A stretch of DNA of 64,000 bases from Henckelia pumila (Eukaryota; Streptophyta; Magnoliopsida; Lamiales; Gesneriaceae), in the NCBI RefSeq assembly GCF_033568475.1, contig NC_133123.1, positions 61,511,522-61,575,521 on the forward strand, in the 5' to 3' direction. The translations under genes were made by a program, and so were the position numbers. Below are positions 47,563-61,100 of this stretch, in pieces. Position 1 is the stretch's first letter. Each line of letters starts with the position of its first letter. Under the pieces are notes generated by a model, which saw nothing but the letters and a program-made list of their open reading frames with translations, did not search any database and was not told the DNA's origin.

Positions 47563-49406
47563 TGAAAGAGTGGGTGCCCGGTGAGCAAACTTGTGGCTAA
47601 GGGCTTTGATGACTCTTTGTATAAACAATCTTTTGTTTAATATAATTTAAACTTTTATTAATGACAATGACTTTATCTTTCTTCATATTGTTATATTGTG
47701 ATATACTATTGTTGTTTTGATAAAGACCTTGAATATACTATAGTGTATGTAATATGTGGTAGAACATGGAGATGTCTATCATGAAACACATCTTATAGTC
47801 ACTGTATATTCTAAACTGTTCCTAGTCGATTGAGCCGTCCGATAATAAGGATAAGGAACGCTCGAGTTTGAGACTAGCATTTGCGATGCAGAGTACCACG
47901 TTTCATTGGTAAGGAACATAGGGATGTTCGAAGCATGCAAATGGATATTCATATGATGAATGATCGAATTACCCTATCCGGACTTTCCAAGTGGTTATCA
48001 CTTATCGAGTGGATAAAGTCCGCGGTTTTGGTTGTACACCATTAGTCCTTACTACTTGAGACATCATTGAGACTCTATATGCTAGTACTATGCTTTGACT
48101 CGTTTACCGACTCTATTGGGGTCATCAGGTGTCGGGATTGGGTACAGTTACAACACATATAGGAGTCGATGCTTTGTTGTCAAGGATTCACCACATACTT
48201 GCGAGTGTGGATATCCTATGCGATCTGAGGAGATATTAGTGTGACGAATCTCTGGCCAGAGTACATGATGTGATTTAAGAAATGGTTTCTTAGTAGCACA
48301 TGTGATGTCACTATTTGATCTTCAAGATGTATTGCATAGTTATCGAATCTCGAGCGACTCTCGATATACCAATGGTTGTTGATTCGATCGGGATATTTGG
48401 ATGAAGGGACCGTACTGTACGCTAACCAAAATCTATTGGTTCTTGTAGGCACTATCAGTGATACCTAGGGAATCATGGGGCGATGTTGCTAGACGCTCTT
48501 ACCATGATTCGATGGGCAAGTCGGAAATTGTTGTTCCGAGTCACAAGGAGTTGTGAGCCCATGGCTAGCTGTATCCCTGAACCATTGAGGGTCACACAGT
48601 GTAATGGATTTTTAATCCCCGTTGAGATAGTTAAATTTAAAGAGTTAAATTTAATGAACGAAGAAGTTGGACTTCTTATTTAAGAGTAGAGGAGTAAGAT
48701 TTCCTAAAATGACATAGGGATGGCCATTTTTGGAAATCACTGAATACGGATTCAGAAAAATTTATCTTGACTTTAAAAGGTGCAGAAATGGTTTCTGTGC
48801 ACATTGGTGAAATCGGTTTATCAATCGGAATCACGATGAATTTTATATTAATTTCTGAACATGCGGGCTTTGCTTGTCTGGCTTGAACTTATGACTAATG
48901 GGCCCTAAGCTGTTAGTGGCCTACATTATAAATAAGTTATTGCAGTACATAAATTAAACACAACAAGGTCACAATTTTCAAAAAACCTAAGTATTTTCTA
49001 ACAAGAGTGGCCGCCCCCTTCCCTGTCTACTCGAGAAAAATCCAGCCTGTGATTTTGAATTACAGTCTGGTTTAACGGATCAAATTCGTTAATCTCTTCG
49101 TAGAAACTTCTGATAGATTTTCTAGTGCAATCTATCAGAGGGATTAAATATCCGTTCGTGGACCTGATTGAAGAACAGTTCGTCCATCAGTTCCAGGGAT
49201 ATACAACAAGAGCAGAGCAATCTGTTGGTGTCCAAAATCTCGATTCGAGATTGAGGTAAAAATTTATAATCGTTATTTAATTTTTACACACACACAATTT
49301 AATCGTAAGGTTGATACCTGTTATGGAATCGTTCCATACAAAAATTTTAAACTTCCGCTGCACCGGGTATCAATCCTAATTGATCTGATCGCCGCGTTCT
49401 CCAACA
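47563..49406 (+). repeat. C2 5' LTR
   Basis: 1844 bp, TGAAAGAGTGGG ... CTCCAACA. It matches 55250-56239 and, in reverse, the C3 LTR 56240-58100. The uninterrupted target site of C3 is visible near 48550 (AAGGAGTTGTGAGC). Confidence 0.92.
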
Positions 49407-49424
49407 GTGGTATCAGAGCCAGGT
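49407..49424 (+). other. C2 primer binding site
   Basis: GTGGTATCAGAGCCAGGT directly follows the 5' LTR. It is of the initiator-tRNA-Met type. Confidence 0.92.
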
Positions 49425-51320
49425 TGCTCAGATCAAGCGATTAAATTAATCGATTGTACAAAATTTTTTTTTTTTAAGCCTCGGTTTTTGAAACAAAATA
49501 AATATTTTTAAAATAAAAATATTTTTTCGGGCAAAAACCCGGGCAGCGATTGGATCGCTGCCCGGGGCAGGGGCAGCGATCGTCGCTGCCCCGGGCAGCG
49601 ATCGTCGCTGCCCCGGGCAGCGATCGTCGCTGCCCCGGGCAGCGCTGGGCGCTGCACAGGGCGGCGCACGGCGCTGCGCAGGGCAGCGCTCGGCGCTGCC
49701 CAGGGCAGCGATCGTTGCTGCCCTAGGGGCAGCCGGGCTGCCCGGCCCGAGCCCTACGGGGCGCGGGCAGCTCGGGAATGTCCCGGGCGGCCCGCGGAAA
49801 AATTAATTTTTAATTTTTTAATTAAATTTTAATAGGTTAAAATTCTATTTTTGGTCCGATCGAAAATCGTTTTTGATTGGTCCACGAGGCGTCGGATCGA
49901 ATTGTTCGAGTCCGAAAATTTTAAAATTGATTTTTGGATAAATTTGAATTTTTGGAAAATTTTAATATTTTATCCTTTAATTGAATTTTGAAATTAATTA
50001 TTTTTGGTACAATTGATGATAAGATATGATCTTATGGATATATTGAGTAAAATATGATTTTATGTATAAAATTGGATTTTATAGATAAAATATGATTTAT
50101 TTGATAAAAAGATAAAATATGATTTTGTATGTAAAATAAGATTTTATGTATGAAATATGATTTTATCCTTTTAAATTTAAATTGCCATTGCATGTTATCC
50201 AATAAATTAATTTTGAATTAAATGTTATTGGATAAAGATGATCGATTGCCATGACCAATTTTGTAGGTGTATGTTAGGAATTTACATTTGTTTTTATTGT
50301 TGTTGGTTTTATTAATGGGCCTGGTTTATGGCCCAATATGAATGTCATATGTAATAAAAGTGGGCTTGGTTTATGGCCCGTTCCCACCCCTTAAAAATGT
50401 ATCCCCTACTTGTCATTGTTATTTATTGTAAATACATTAGATTTAGTGGGAGATCAAGATTTGAAGATGGAGGTGGGCCCAGCAGACAATAAAGACAGAA
50501 GAAATGTAAATTGGAAGCAAATGTAATAGGATTGCAATGCATACTGCATATTACCTAGGATTGGACTAAGACTCGTGATTGGCAACCACGGGTCGATTAG
50601 AAATGGAATCGATCATCCTATATAATATGTGATATTATAGTTGTATGCATATTTTAGACATAATTGTGTGAATCCGGCAAGCATACAAAAATTTTAAAAA
50701 TGATGAGACAAATTTTTATAATTAAAAATCCCTCATTTTAAATATGATTTAAAATTGATATCAAGATAAATAAAGGAAATTTAAATTTGTTTAAATGTTC
50801 CTACCTTCCATCAACGATCAATGTATGAGATGCTACCCGCGGATACGGTCCGGCTCATATTATTGGGGGGGCCCGTTCGTCGGAAAGCTGTACATTGGAT
50901 CGACACATGTTGTAAGTTGGGTGGAACTCCCATGGGATCGGCTCATATTATTGGGGGATCCACATGGCGGCCGTCCATCACAACTTAATATTGATGGGTC
51001 ATCTTGACATGTCACAATAATCGGCGTCATATTATTGGGCCCTTATTGGACATGAGGTAAAAACGTGGAGGTTGCTTTGAAAGCAATTGGGCTCTACCTT
51101 TTGAAAATTATGGTTGGCTGATATTATTCGGGACTATAAGTTTGTCAATTGGACTCCATGTTCTCACTAAGGAAAACAGTTTCCCGTTTTCACTAGAGGG
51201 TAGTGAAATCGTTAAAATAGTGGGAGTGAGATTCATAAAATAAATTTCGCCTATTTTATGTCTTAGTAAATTGCTTAAACAATCACTGATATTTGTCTGT
51301 TTCTTTTCAGTATTTCATAC
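49425..51320 (+). mobile_element. C2 untranslated leader
   Basis: A leader of about 1.9 kb with no open frame of note. It has a GC-rich 22-bp hairpin array (49571-49725). Next is an AT-rich zone with repeated AAAATATGATTTTAT-like words (50030-50165). Toward gag come several CCCAATAATATGAG-type motifs (as reverse complements, 50854-51140) and the TTTTCACTAGAGGGTAGTGAAA block (51198-51219). The same order appears in C3. Confidence 0.8.
49571..49725 (+). repeat. 22-bp GC-rich hairpin array in the C2 leader
   Basis: Seven units of exactly 22 bp start at 49571, 49593, 49615, 49637, 49659, 49681 and 49703. The unit has the form GGGCAGCGA-TCG-TCGCTGCCC, a 9-bp stem with a 3-base loop. Some units carry changes on both arms that keep much of the pairing. 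Confidence 0.88.
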
Positions 51321-54300
51321 GATGAATTCGCGTAATCCACTTTTCTCGATCCTCGAACAAAATAAGTTGACTGGCGCAAACTATACGGAATGGTTCCGTA
51401 AGTTGAAGATTGTCTTGACTTCGGAGAAGATGCTCTACGTGTTAGAAAAATCTCCTCCGAAGGAAGCACCAGCTGACGTAAGTCCGGAGGAGTTAGCCAA
51501 GCTTGATACATGGTGGGACCATGATATCAAGACCAAATGCTATATGCAAGCCTCGATGTCTGATGAACTCCAGAGGCGATTTGAGGACACCGTGAATGCT
51601 GCTGACATTCACGTTCAACTCAAGGAACTTTTTGGGGCTTAATCGAGGGCTAAAAGGTTCGCTACTGTAAAGGAGCTAATGACGTGTCGCATGCGTGAAG
51701 GGACTTCGGTCCGTGATCATGGGGTACAAGTGATTTGGCTCATACAGAAGTTGGTAACCCTTGATTTGGTGTTGGAGCATGAACTCAACGTGGACTTACT
51801 ACTTCTGTCTCTTCCTTCTTCGTTTGACGGATTTGTGGTAAATTTCAATATGAACAAGATAGAGGCCTCCCTTGAAGAGATGGTCAATATGCTTGTGACA
51901 TATGAATCTACATTAAAGAAGGATAAACCGGCTTTCTTGGTGGGCTCCTCTTCTTCTGCTAAGAAGGGGCCAAGTACAAAGGGTAAGAAACGTTCTACCC
52001 CACCCAAGAAAATCGAACCCGAGAAGAAGTACAAGACAAAGGCTTCAAACATGGAAAAATCCAAGGATGTTTGCCATTACTGCAAGAAGCCCGATCATTG
52101 GAAGCGTAACTGCAAGGAATATCTAGAGCAGTTGCGAACTGCGAAGGGTATGTTCTATATTGAAATAAATGTTTCACTTAATACTACTTCTTGGGTATTG
52201 GATACCGGATGTGGATCTCACATTTGCAATGATTTGCAGGTGATGACAAGAAGTCGCAGGCTTAGGATGGGTGAGACCCAGCTGAGGCTCGGAAATGGTT
52301 CCAGAGTTGAAGCAAAAGCCGTGGGAGATGTTTATTTAATTTGCAGAACGGTTTTAAGTTACTTTTAAGAGATGTTTTATTTGTTCCGGATTTGATTAAA
52401 AACATTATTTCTGTTTCTATGCTTGATAGAGATGGTTATTCTTGCAATTTTGTGAATGGGATTTGCAATATTTACAAGAATGAATGTTTAATTGGAAATG
52501 GACAACTTGAAAACGATCTATACAACTTAAAACTAAAAGACGTTCCAATAAATTATGTTGATAAACCGGCAACAACAAACAAAAGGAAAAACGATAGCCA
52601 AAACCCGGCAAACCTTTGGCACGCTAGGCTAGGTCATATTTCCTCAAGGAGGATGAACAAGCTAGTGGGAGAGGGCATGTTTGATATGTCTGATATTAAC
52701 TCTCTACCTACTTGTGAATCCTGCCTAAAAGGAAAAATGACTAAATCTCCTTTTAAGGGGAAACCTGAACGTAGTCAAAATCTGTTGGATTTGATCCATA
52801 CAGATGTTTGTGGTCCATTTAGAGTTGGGACTCAATATGGCCACACCTACTTCATTACCTTTACTGATGATCATTCAAGGTATGGGTATTTATATTTAAT
52901 GAAATATAAGTCTGAAGCATTTGAAAAGTTCAAAGAATTCAAGGCTGAAGTAGAAAACAAGCTAGGTAAAAGTATTAAAGCACTTCGATCGGATCGAGGT
53001 GGAGAATACTTGAGTACCGAGTTTTTGGACTATCTAAAAGAGAATGGGATTCTCTCTCAGTGGACTCCTCCTATGACACCACAGCTTAATGGTGTATCGG
53101 AGCGTCGTAATCGAACTTTGTTGGACATGGTTCGGTCCATGATGAGCTTCACTGAGCTTCCACCTTCGTTTTGGGGCTATGCGCTTGAAAAGGCGGTATT
53201 GTTGTTGAACAACGTCCACACTAAAGCAGTGGACAAAACACCATACGAGTTATGGAATGGCAAAGCTCCTAAGTATTCGTACTTGAGGATTTGGGGATGT
53301 CCTGCTTACGTGAAGCGGACAGTGGGAGATAAGTTGGATAGTCGATCCAGCTTATGTTATTTTGTAGGGTATCCGAAGAATTCAATCGGATATTATTTCT
53401 ATTATCCTGCTGAAACAAAGGTGTTTGTTTCAAGGAATGCCACCTTCTTGGAGAAGGAGTTCTTATTAGATAAGAAAGGCGAGATGATGGAACTCGAAAA
53501 AATTCGAGAAGAACCCGAAATACAAAATAACGATCCTACACCTCAGGAACCATTGCTGGACACGCCTATACCTAGAAGATCCGAGAGGACTTCTAGACCT
53601 CCTATTCGATATGGTCTTCTTCTTGAAGGGGATCAAGATGAACCCGATGTTGGATGTGATCCAAGAAACTTCAAGGAAGCAATTTCTGATGCGGATTCAA
53701 ATTTATGGCTTGAAGCTATGCAGTCGGAAATAGATTCGATGCATACAAACCAAGTTTGGTCTCTAGCAGATCCTCCCGATGGAATTGTTCCAATAGGGTG
53801 TAAATGGATCTACAAGAGAAAGCTTGGGCCTGATGGTAAGGTATTGACCTACAAGGCGCGATTGGTGGCAAAAGGTTATACTCAAAGACAAGGAGTTGAC
53901 TATGATGAAACCTTTTCGCCAGTTGCAATGTTCAAGTCCATAAGAATCCTTATTGCCATAGCTGCATGGTATGACTATGAGATATGGCAAATGGATGTGA
54001 AGACTTCTTTTCTTAATGGAGACATTAAGGAAGAAATCTATATGAAGCAGCCTGAGGGGTTCACATCCATGGGAAGCGAGCATAAGGTATGCAAGCTTCA
54101 GAGATCAATTTATGGTCTAAAACAAGCATCAAGAAGTTGGAACCAAAAATTTGATGAAACAATAAAGGATTTTGGTTTCATCAAGAACCCGGAGGAACCA
54201 TGCGTGTACAAGAAAGTAGTTAAGGATGCTGTGACATTCTTAGTACTTTATGTTGATGACATCTTACTCATTGGGAATGATGTAGGGATGTTGCAGTCAA

Positions 54301-55235
54301 CAAAGATATGGTTATCAGGTAGATTCTCGATGAAGGATTTGGGTGAGGCATCCTATATTCTTGGGATACAGATCTATAGAGATAGATCTAAGAGAATGAT
54401 AGGACTCACTCAATCAACCTACATCGACACCATATTGAAACGGTTTTCAATGGATGGGTCCAAGAGAGGACATCTACCCATGTGTCATGGAGTTTCTCTA
54501 TCCAAGTCTATGTGTCCCAAGACTGATGAAGAGATAGATAAAATGACACATGTACCATATGCGTCAGCCATAGGTAGTATCATGTATGGGATGATATCTA
54601 CCAGACCGGATGTAGCATTTGCTCTGAGTGTCACGAGCAGATATCAAGCTAATCCCGGTCAAATGCATTGGAAAGCCGTGAAGGACATTCTTAAGTACTT
54701 ACGAAGGACTAAGAATATGTTCATGGTATATGGAGGAAGAGAACTAAAATTGGAAGGCTATACCGACTCTAGCTTCCAAAGTGACGTGGATGACTCGAAG
54801 TCAACCTCTGGATTTGTGTTCATGCTCAATGGCGGTGCTGTCTCTTGGAAGAGTTCCAAGCAGGACACCACAGCGGATTCCACCACTGAAGCAGAATACA
54901 TTGCAGCATCAGCTGCTGCTAAAGAGGCCGTTTGGATGAGGAATTTCGTCCAAGAGTTGGGCGTCATTCCTGAAGTTGTTGGTCCAGTCCCGGTGTACTG
55001 TGACAACACGGGTGCCGTTGCTCAGGCAAAGGAACCAAGGTCTCATCAAAGATCCAAACACGTACTGAGGAAATACCACATCATCCGGGAGATTATGGAA
55101 AGAGGAGACATCACTGTCGAAAGAGTGGCCTCTGCAGACAATATCGCTGATCTACTTACTAAGCCCTTTCCAGGACCATTATTTGACAAACATCGCGAAG
55201 CAATGGGTCTACGTAGTATGACTAGTTGGCTTTAG
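51321..55235 (+). pseudogene. C2 gag-pol polyprotein region
   Basis: Encodes the full Ty1/copia order: gag (NSRNPLFSILEQNKLTGAN), zinc knuckle (CHYCKKPDHWKRNC), protease (WVLDTGCGSH), integrase (LWHARLGHIS, IHTDVCGP, GVSERRNRT), reverse transcriptase (YVDDILLIG) and RNase H (GYTDSSFQSD, YCDNTGAVAQ). It matches C3 closely throughout. It is a fossil with about two breaks; the pol part is mostly open. Confidence 0.92.
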
Positions 55236-55249
55236 GGCAAGTGGGAGAT
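55236..55249 (+). other. C2 polypurine tract
   Basis: The GGGCAAGTGGGAGAT stretch just after the polyprotein stop and directly before the 3' LTR. C3 has the same motif in reverse at 58101-58115. Confidence 0.85.
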
Positions 55250-56239
55250 TGAAAGAGTGGGTGCCCGGTGAGCCAACTTGTGGCTAAGGGCTTTGATGAC
55301 TCTTTGTATAAACAATCTTTTGTTTAATATAATTTACACTTTTATTAATGGCAATGACTTTATCTTTCTTCATATTGTTATATTGTGATATACTATTGTT
55401 GTTTTGATAAAGACCTTGAATATACTATAGTGTATGTAATATGTGGTAGAACATGGAGATGTCTATCATGAAACACATCTTATAGTCACTGTATATTCTA
55501 AACTGTTCCTAGTCGATTGAGCCGTCCGATAATAAGGATAAGGATCGCTCGAGTTTGAGACTAGCATTTGCGATGCAGAGTACCACGTTTCATTGGTAAT
55601 GAACATAGAGATGTTCGAAGCATGCAAATGGATATTCATATGATGAATGGTCGAATTACCCTATCCGGACTTTCCAAGTGGTTATCACTTATCGAGTGGA
55701 TAAAGTCCGCGGTTTTGGTTGTACACCATTAGTCCTTACTACTTGAGACATCATTGAGACTCTATATGCTAGTACTGTGCTTTGACTCGTTTACCAACTC
55801 TATTGGGGTCATCAGGTGTCGGGATTGGGTACAGTTACAACACATATAGGAGTCGATGCTTTGTTGTCAAGGATTCACCACATACTTGCGAGTGTGGATA
55901 TCCTATGCGATCTGAGGAGATATTAGTGTGACGAAGCTCTGGCCAGAGTACATGATGTGATTTAAGAAATGGTTTCTTAGTAGTACATGCGATGTCACTA
56001 TTTGATCTTCAAGATGTATTGCATAGTTATCGAATCTCGAGCGACTCTCGATATACCAATGGTTGTTGATTCGATCGGGATATTTGGATGAAGGGACCGT
56101 ACTGTACGCTAACCAAAATCTATTGGTTCTTGTAGTCACTATCAGTGATACCTAGGGAATCATGGGGCGATGTTGCTAGACGCTCTTACCATGATTCGAT
56201 GGGCAAGTCGGAAATTGTTGTTCCGAGTCACAAGGAGTT
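55250..56239 (+). repeat. C2 3' LTR, left part
   Basis: The first 990 bp of the 3' LTR, up to the C3 insertion. The last five bases (GAGTT, 56235-56239) are the left target duplication of C3. The rest of the LTR must lie beyond the window. Confidence 0.9.
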
Positions 56240-58100
56240 TGTTGGAAAACGCGGCTCTCTGATCAATCACGATTGATACCCGGTGCAGCGGAAGTTTAAA
56301 ATTTTTATCATGGAACAATTCCATGGTGTGGGTATCAACCATTCAACGATTAAATTATTGTGTGTGTAAAATTCAAATAACAGTTATTAAATTTTACCTT
56401 AAATCTCGCAACGAGATTAATGGACACCAACAGATTTGATCTGCTCTTGTTGTCTCTCCCTGGAACCGATGAACTCCTTCAATCAGGTCCACGAACAGAG
56501 GTTTAATCCCTCTGATAGATTGCACTAGAAAATCTATCAGAAGTTTTCTGCGAAGAGATTACACGAATCTGATTCGTTATTCCTGACCGCGATTCAAAAT
56601 CACAGACCGGAATTTTCTCGGGCAGAGGGGGAGGGGTCGGCCGAAATTTCTTTTGAGAGGCTAGGGTTTTCGATTTTTTTTGCTCTCAAAAATTATGACC
56701 TGTTGTGTGTAATTTCTGTACTGAAATAACTTATTTATAATGCAGGCCACTAACACCTTAGGGCCCATTAGTCATAAGCTGGGGCCCGACAAGCAAAGCC
56801 CGCTCGTTCAGAAATTAATATAAAATTCATCGTGACTCCGATTGATGAACTGATTTCACCAATGTGCACAGAAACCATTTCTGCACATTTTAAAGTCAAA
56901 ATAAATTTTCCTGAATCCGAATTCAGTGATTTCCAAAAATGTCCATCCCTATGTCATTTTAGGAAATCCTACTCCCTTACTCTTATTTAAGAAGTCCAAC
57001 TCCTTAGTTCATTAAATTTAACTCTTTAAATTTTAACTATCTCAACGGGGATTAAAACTCCATTACACTGTGTGACCCTCAATGGTTCAGGGATACAGCT
57101 AGCCGTGGGCTCACAACTCCTTGTGACTCGGAACAACACTTTCCGACTTGCCCAACGAATCATGGTAAAGCGCCTAGCAACATCGCCCCATGATTCCCTA
57201 GGTATCACTGATAGTGCCTACAAGAACCAGTAGATTTTGGTTAGCGTACAGTACGGTCCCTTCATCCATATATCCCGATCGAATCAACAACCATTGGTAT
57301 ATCGAGAGTCGCTCAAGATTCGATAACTATGCAATACATCTTGAAGATCAAATTAGTGACATCGCATGTGCTACTAAGAAACCATTTCTTAAATCACATT
57401 AATTACTCTGGCCAGAGATTTATCACACTAATATCTCCTCAGATCGCATAGGATATCCACACTCGCAAGTATGTGGTGAATCCTTGACAACAATGCATTG
57501 ACTCCTATATGTGTCGTAACTGTACCCAATCTCGACACCTGATGACCCCCATAGAGTCGGTAAACGAGTCAAAGCACAGCACTAGCATATAGAGTCTCCA
57601 TGATGTTTCAAGTCGTAAGGACTAATGGTGTACAACCAAAACCGCGGACTTTATCCACTCGATAAGTGATAACCACTTGGAAAGTCCGGATAGGGTAGTT
57701 CGATTATTCATCCTATGAATATCCATTTGCATGCTTCGAACATCTCCATGTTCCCTACCAATGAAACGTGGTACTCCGCATCGCAAATGCTAGTCTCAAA
57801 CTCGAGCGATCCTTATCCTTATTATCGGACGGCTCAATCGACTAGGAACGGTTTTTAGAATATACAGTGACTATAAGATGTATTTCATGATAGACATCTC
57901 CATGTTCTACCACATCTTACATACACTATAGTATATTCAAGGTCTTTATCAAAACAACAATAGTATATCACAATATAACAATATGAAGTAATATAAAGTC
58001 ATTGCCATAAAAGTGTAAATATTAAACAAAAGATTGTTTATACAAAGAGTCATCAAAGCCCATAGCCACACAGTTGGCTCACTGGGCACCCACTCTTACA
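56240..58100 (-). repeat. C3 3' LTR
   Basis: 1861 bp, minus strand TGTAAGAGTGGGTGCC ... GCGTTTTCCAACA. It begins in the plus direction right after the GAGTT target duplication. Confidence 0.93.
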
Positions 58101-58115
58101 ATCTCCCACTTGCCC
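58101..58115 (-). other. C3 polypurine tract
   Basis: On the minus strand GGGCAAGTGGGAGAT directly precedes the 3' LTR. It overlaps the end of the polyprotein frame by about one base. Confidence 0.85.
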
Positions 58116-61100
58116 TATAGCCAACTAGTCATACTACGTAGACCCATTGCTTCGCGATGTTTGTCAAACAATGGTCCTGGCAAGGGCTTAGTAAGCGGAT
58201 CAGCGATATTGTCTGCAGAGGCCACTCGTTCGACAATGATGTCTCCTCTTTCCACAATCTCCCGGATTATGTGGTATTTCCTCAGTACGTGTTTGGATCT
58301 TTGATGAGACCTTGGTTCCTTTGCTTGAGCAACGGCACCCGTGTTGTCACAGTACATCGGGACTGGACCAACAAATTCAGGAATGACGCCCAACTCTTGG
58401 ACGAACTTCCTCATCCAAACGGCCTCTTTAGCAGCAGCTGATGCTGCAATGTATTCAGCCTCAGTGGTGGAATCCGCTGTGGTGTCCTGCTTGGAACTCT
58501 TCCAAGAGACAGCACCGCCATTGAGCATGAACACAAATCCAGAGGTATACTTCGAGTCATCCACATCACTTTGGAAGCTAGAGTCGGTATAGCCTTCCAG
58601 TTTGAGTTCTCGTCCTCCATAAACCATGAACATATTCTTAGTCCTTCGCAAGTACTTAAGAATGTCCTTCACGGCTTTCCAATGCATTTGACCAGGATTA
58701 GACTGATATCTGCTCGTGACACTCAGAGCAAATGCTACATCCGGTCTGGTAGATATCATCCCATACATGATACTACCTATAGCTGACGCATATGGTACAT
58801 GTGTCATATTCTCTATCTCTTCATCAGTCTTGGGACACATAGACTTGGATAGAGAAACTCCATGACACATGGGTAGATGTCCTCTTTTGGACCCATCCAT
58901 TGAAAACCGTTTCAATATGGTATCGATGTAGGTTGATTGAGTGAGTCCTATCATTCTCTTAGACCTATCTCTATAGATCTGTATCCCAAGAATGTAGGAT
59001 GCCTCTCCCAAATCCTTCATCGAAAATCTACCTGATAACCATATCTTTGTTGACTGCAACATCCCTACATCATTCCCAATGAGTAGGATGTCATCAACAT
59101 AAAGTACTAAGAATGTCACAGCATCCTTAACTACATTCTTGTACACGCAAGGTTTCTCCGGGTTCTTGATGAAACCATAATCTTTTATTGTTTCATCAAA
59201 TTTCTGGTTCCAACTTCTTGATGCTTGTTTTAGACCATAAATTGATCTCTGAAGCTTGCATACCTTATGCTCGCTTCCCATGGATGTGTACCCCTCTGGC
59301 TGCTTCATATAGATTTCTTCCTTAATGTCTCCATTAAGAAAAGCAGTCTTCACATCCATTTGCCATATCTCATAGTCATACCATGCAGCTATGGCAATAA
59401 GGATTCTTATGGACTTGAACATAGCAACTGGTGAAAAGGTTTCATCATAGTCAACTCCTTGCCTTTGAGTATAACCTTTCGCCACCAATCGCGCCTTGTA
59501 GGTCAATACCTTACCATCAGGCCCAAGCTTTCTTTTGTAGATCCATTTACACCCTATTGGAACAATTCCATCGGGAGGATCTACCAAAGACCAAACTTGG
59601 TTTGTATGCATCGAATCCAATTCTGACTGCATAGCTTCAAGCCATAAATTCGAATCCGCATCAGAAATTGCTTCCTTGAAGTTTCTTGGATCACATCCAA
59701 TGTCGGGTTCATCTTGATCCCCTTCAAGAAGAAGACCATATCGAATAGGAGGTCTAGAAGTCCTCTCGGATCTTCTAGGTGCAGGCGTGTCCAGCAATGG
59801 TTCCTGAGGTGTAGGATCGTTATTTTGTATTTCGGGTTCTTCTCGAACTTCTTCGAGTTCCATCATCTCGCCTTTCTTATCCAATAAGAATTCCTTCTCC
59901 AAGAAGGTGGCATTCCTAGAAACAAACACCTTTGTTTCAGCAGGAAAATAGAAATAATATCCGATTGAATTCTTCGGATACCCTACAAAATAACATAAGC
60001 TGGATCGACTATCCAACTTATCTCCCACTGTCCGCTTCACGTAAGCAGGACATCCCCAAATCCTCAAGTATGAATACTTAGGAGCTTTGCCATTCCATAA
60101 CTCGTATGGTGTTTTGTCCACTGCTTTAGTGTGGACGTTGTTCAACAACAATACCGCCGTTTCAAGCGCATAGCCCCAAAACGAAGGTGGAAGCTCAGTG
60201 AAGCTCATCATAGATCGAACCATGTCCAACAAAGTTCGATTACGACGCTCCGATACACCATTAAGCTGTGGTGTCATAGGAGGAGTCCACTGAGAGAGAA
60301 TCCCATTCTCTTTCAGATAGTCCAAAAACTCGGTACTTAAGTATTCTCCACCTCGATCCGATCGAAGTGCTTTAATACTTTTACCTAGCTTGTTTTCTAC
60401 TTCAGCCTTGAATTCTTTGAACTTTTCAAATGCTTCAGACTTATATTTCATTAAATATAAATACCCATACCTTGAATAATCGTCAGTAAAGGTAATGAAG
60501 TAGGTGTGGCCATATTGAGTCCCAACTCTAAATGGTCCACAAACATCTGTATGGATCAAATCCAACAGATTTTGACTACGCTCAGGTTTCCCCTTAAAAG
60601 GAGATTTAGTCATTTTTCCTTTTAGGCAGGATTCACAAGTAGGTAGAGAGTTAATATCAGACATATCAAACATGCCCTCTCCCACTAGCTTGTTCATCCT
60701 CCTTGAGGAAATATGACCTAGTCTAGCGTGCCAAAGGTTTGCCGGGTTTTGACTATCGATTTTCCTTTTGTTTGTTGTCGCCGGTCTGTCAATACAATTC
60801 ACTGGAACGTCTTTTAGTTTTAAATTGTATAGATCGTTTTCAAGTTGTCCATTTCCAATTAAACATTCATTCTTGTAAATATTGCAAATCCCATTCACAA
60901 AATTACAAGAATAACCATCTCTATCAAGCATAGAAATAGAAATAATGTTTTTAATTAAATCTGGCACAAATAAAACATCTCTCAACAATAATTTAAAACC
61001 ATTCTGCAAAATCAAACAAACATCTCCAATGGCCGTAGCTTCAACTCTGGAACCATTCCCGAGCCTCAGCTGGGTCTCACCCATTCTAAGCCTGCGACTT

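Noticed and set aside
49408-49424. tRNA gene at the primer binding sites
   Set aside because: Only 12-18 bases match the end of initiator tRNA-Met, as expected for a primer site. No tRNA fold surrounds them.
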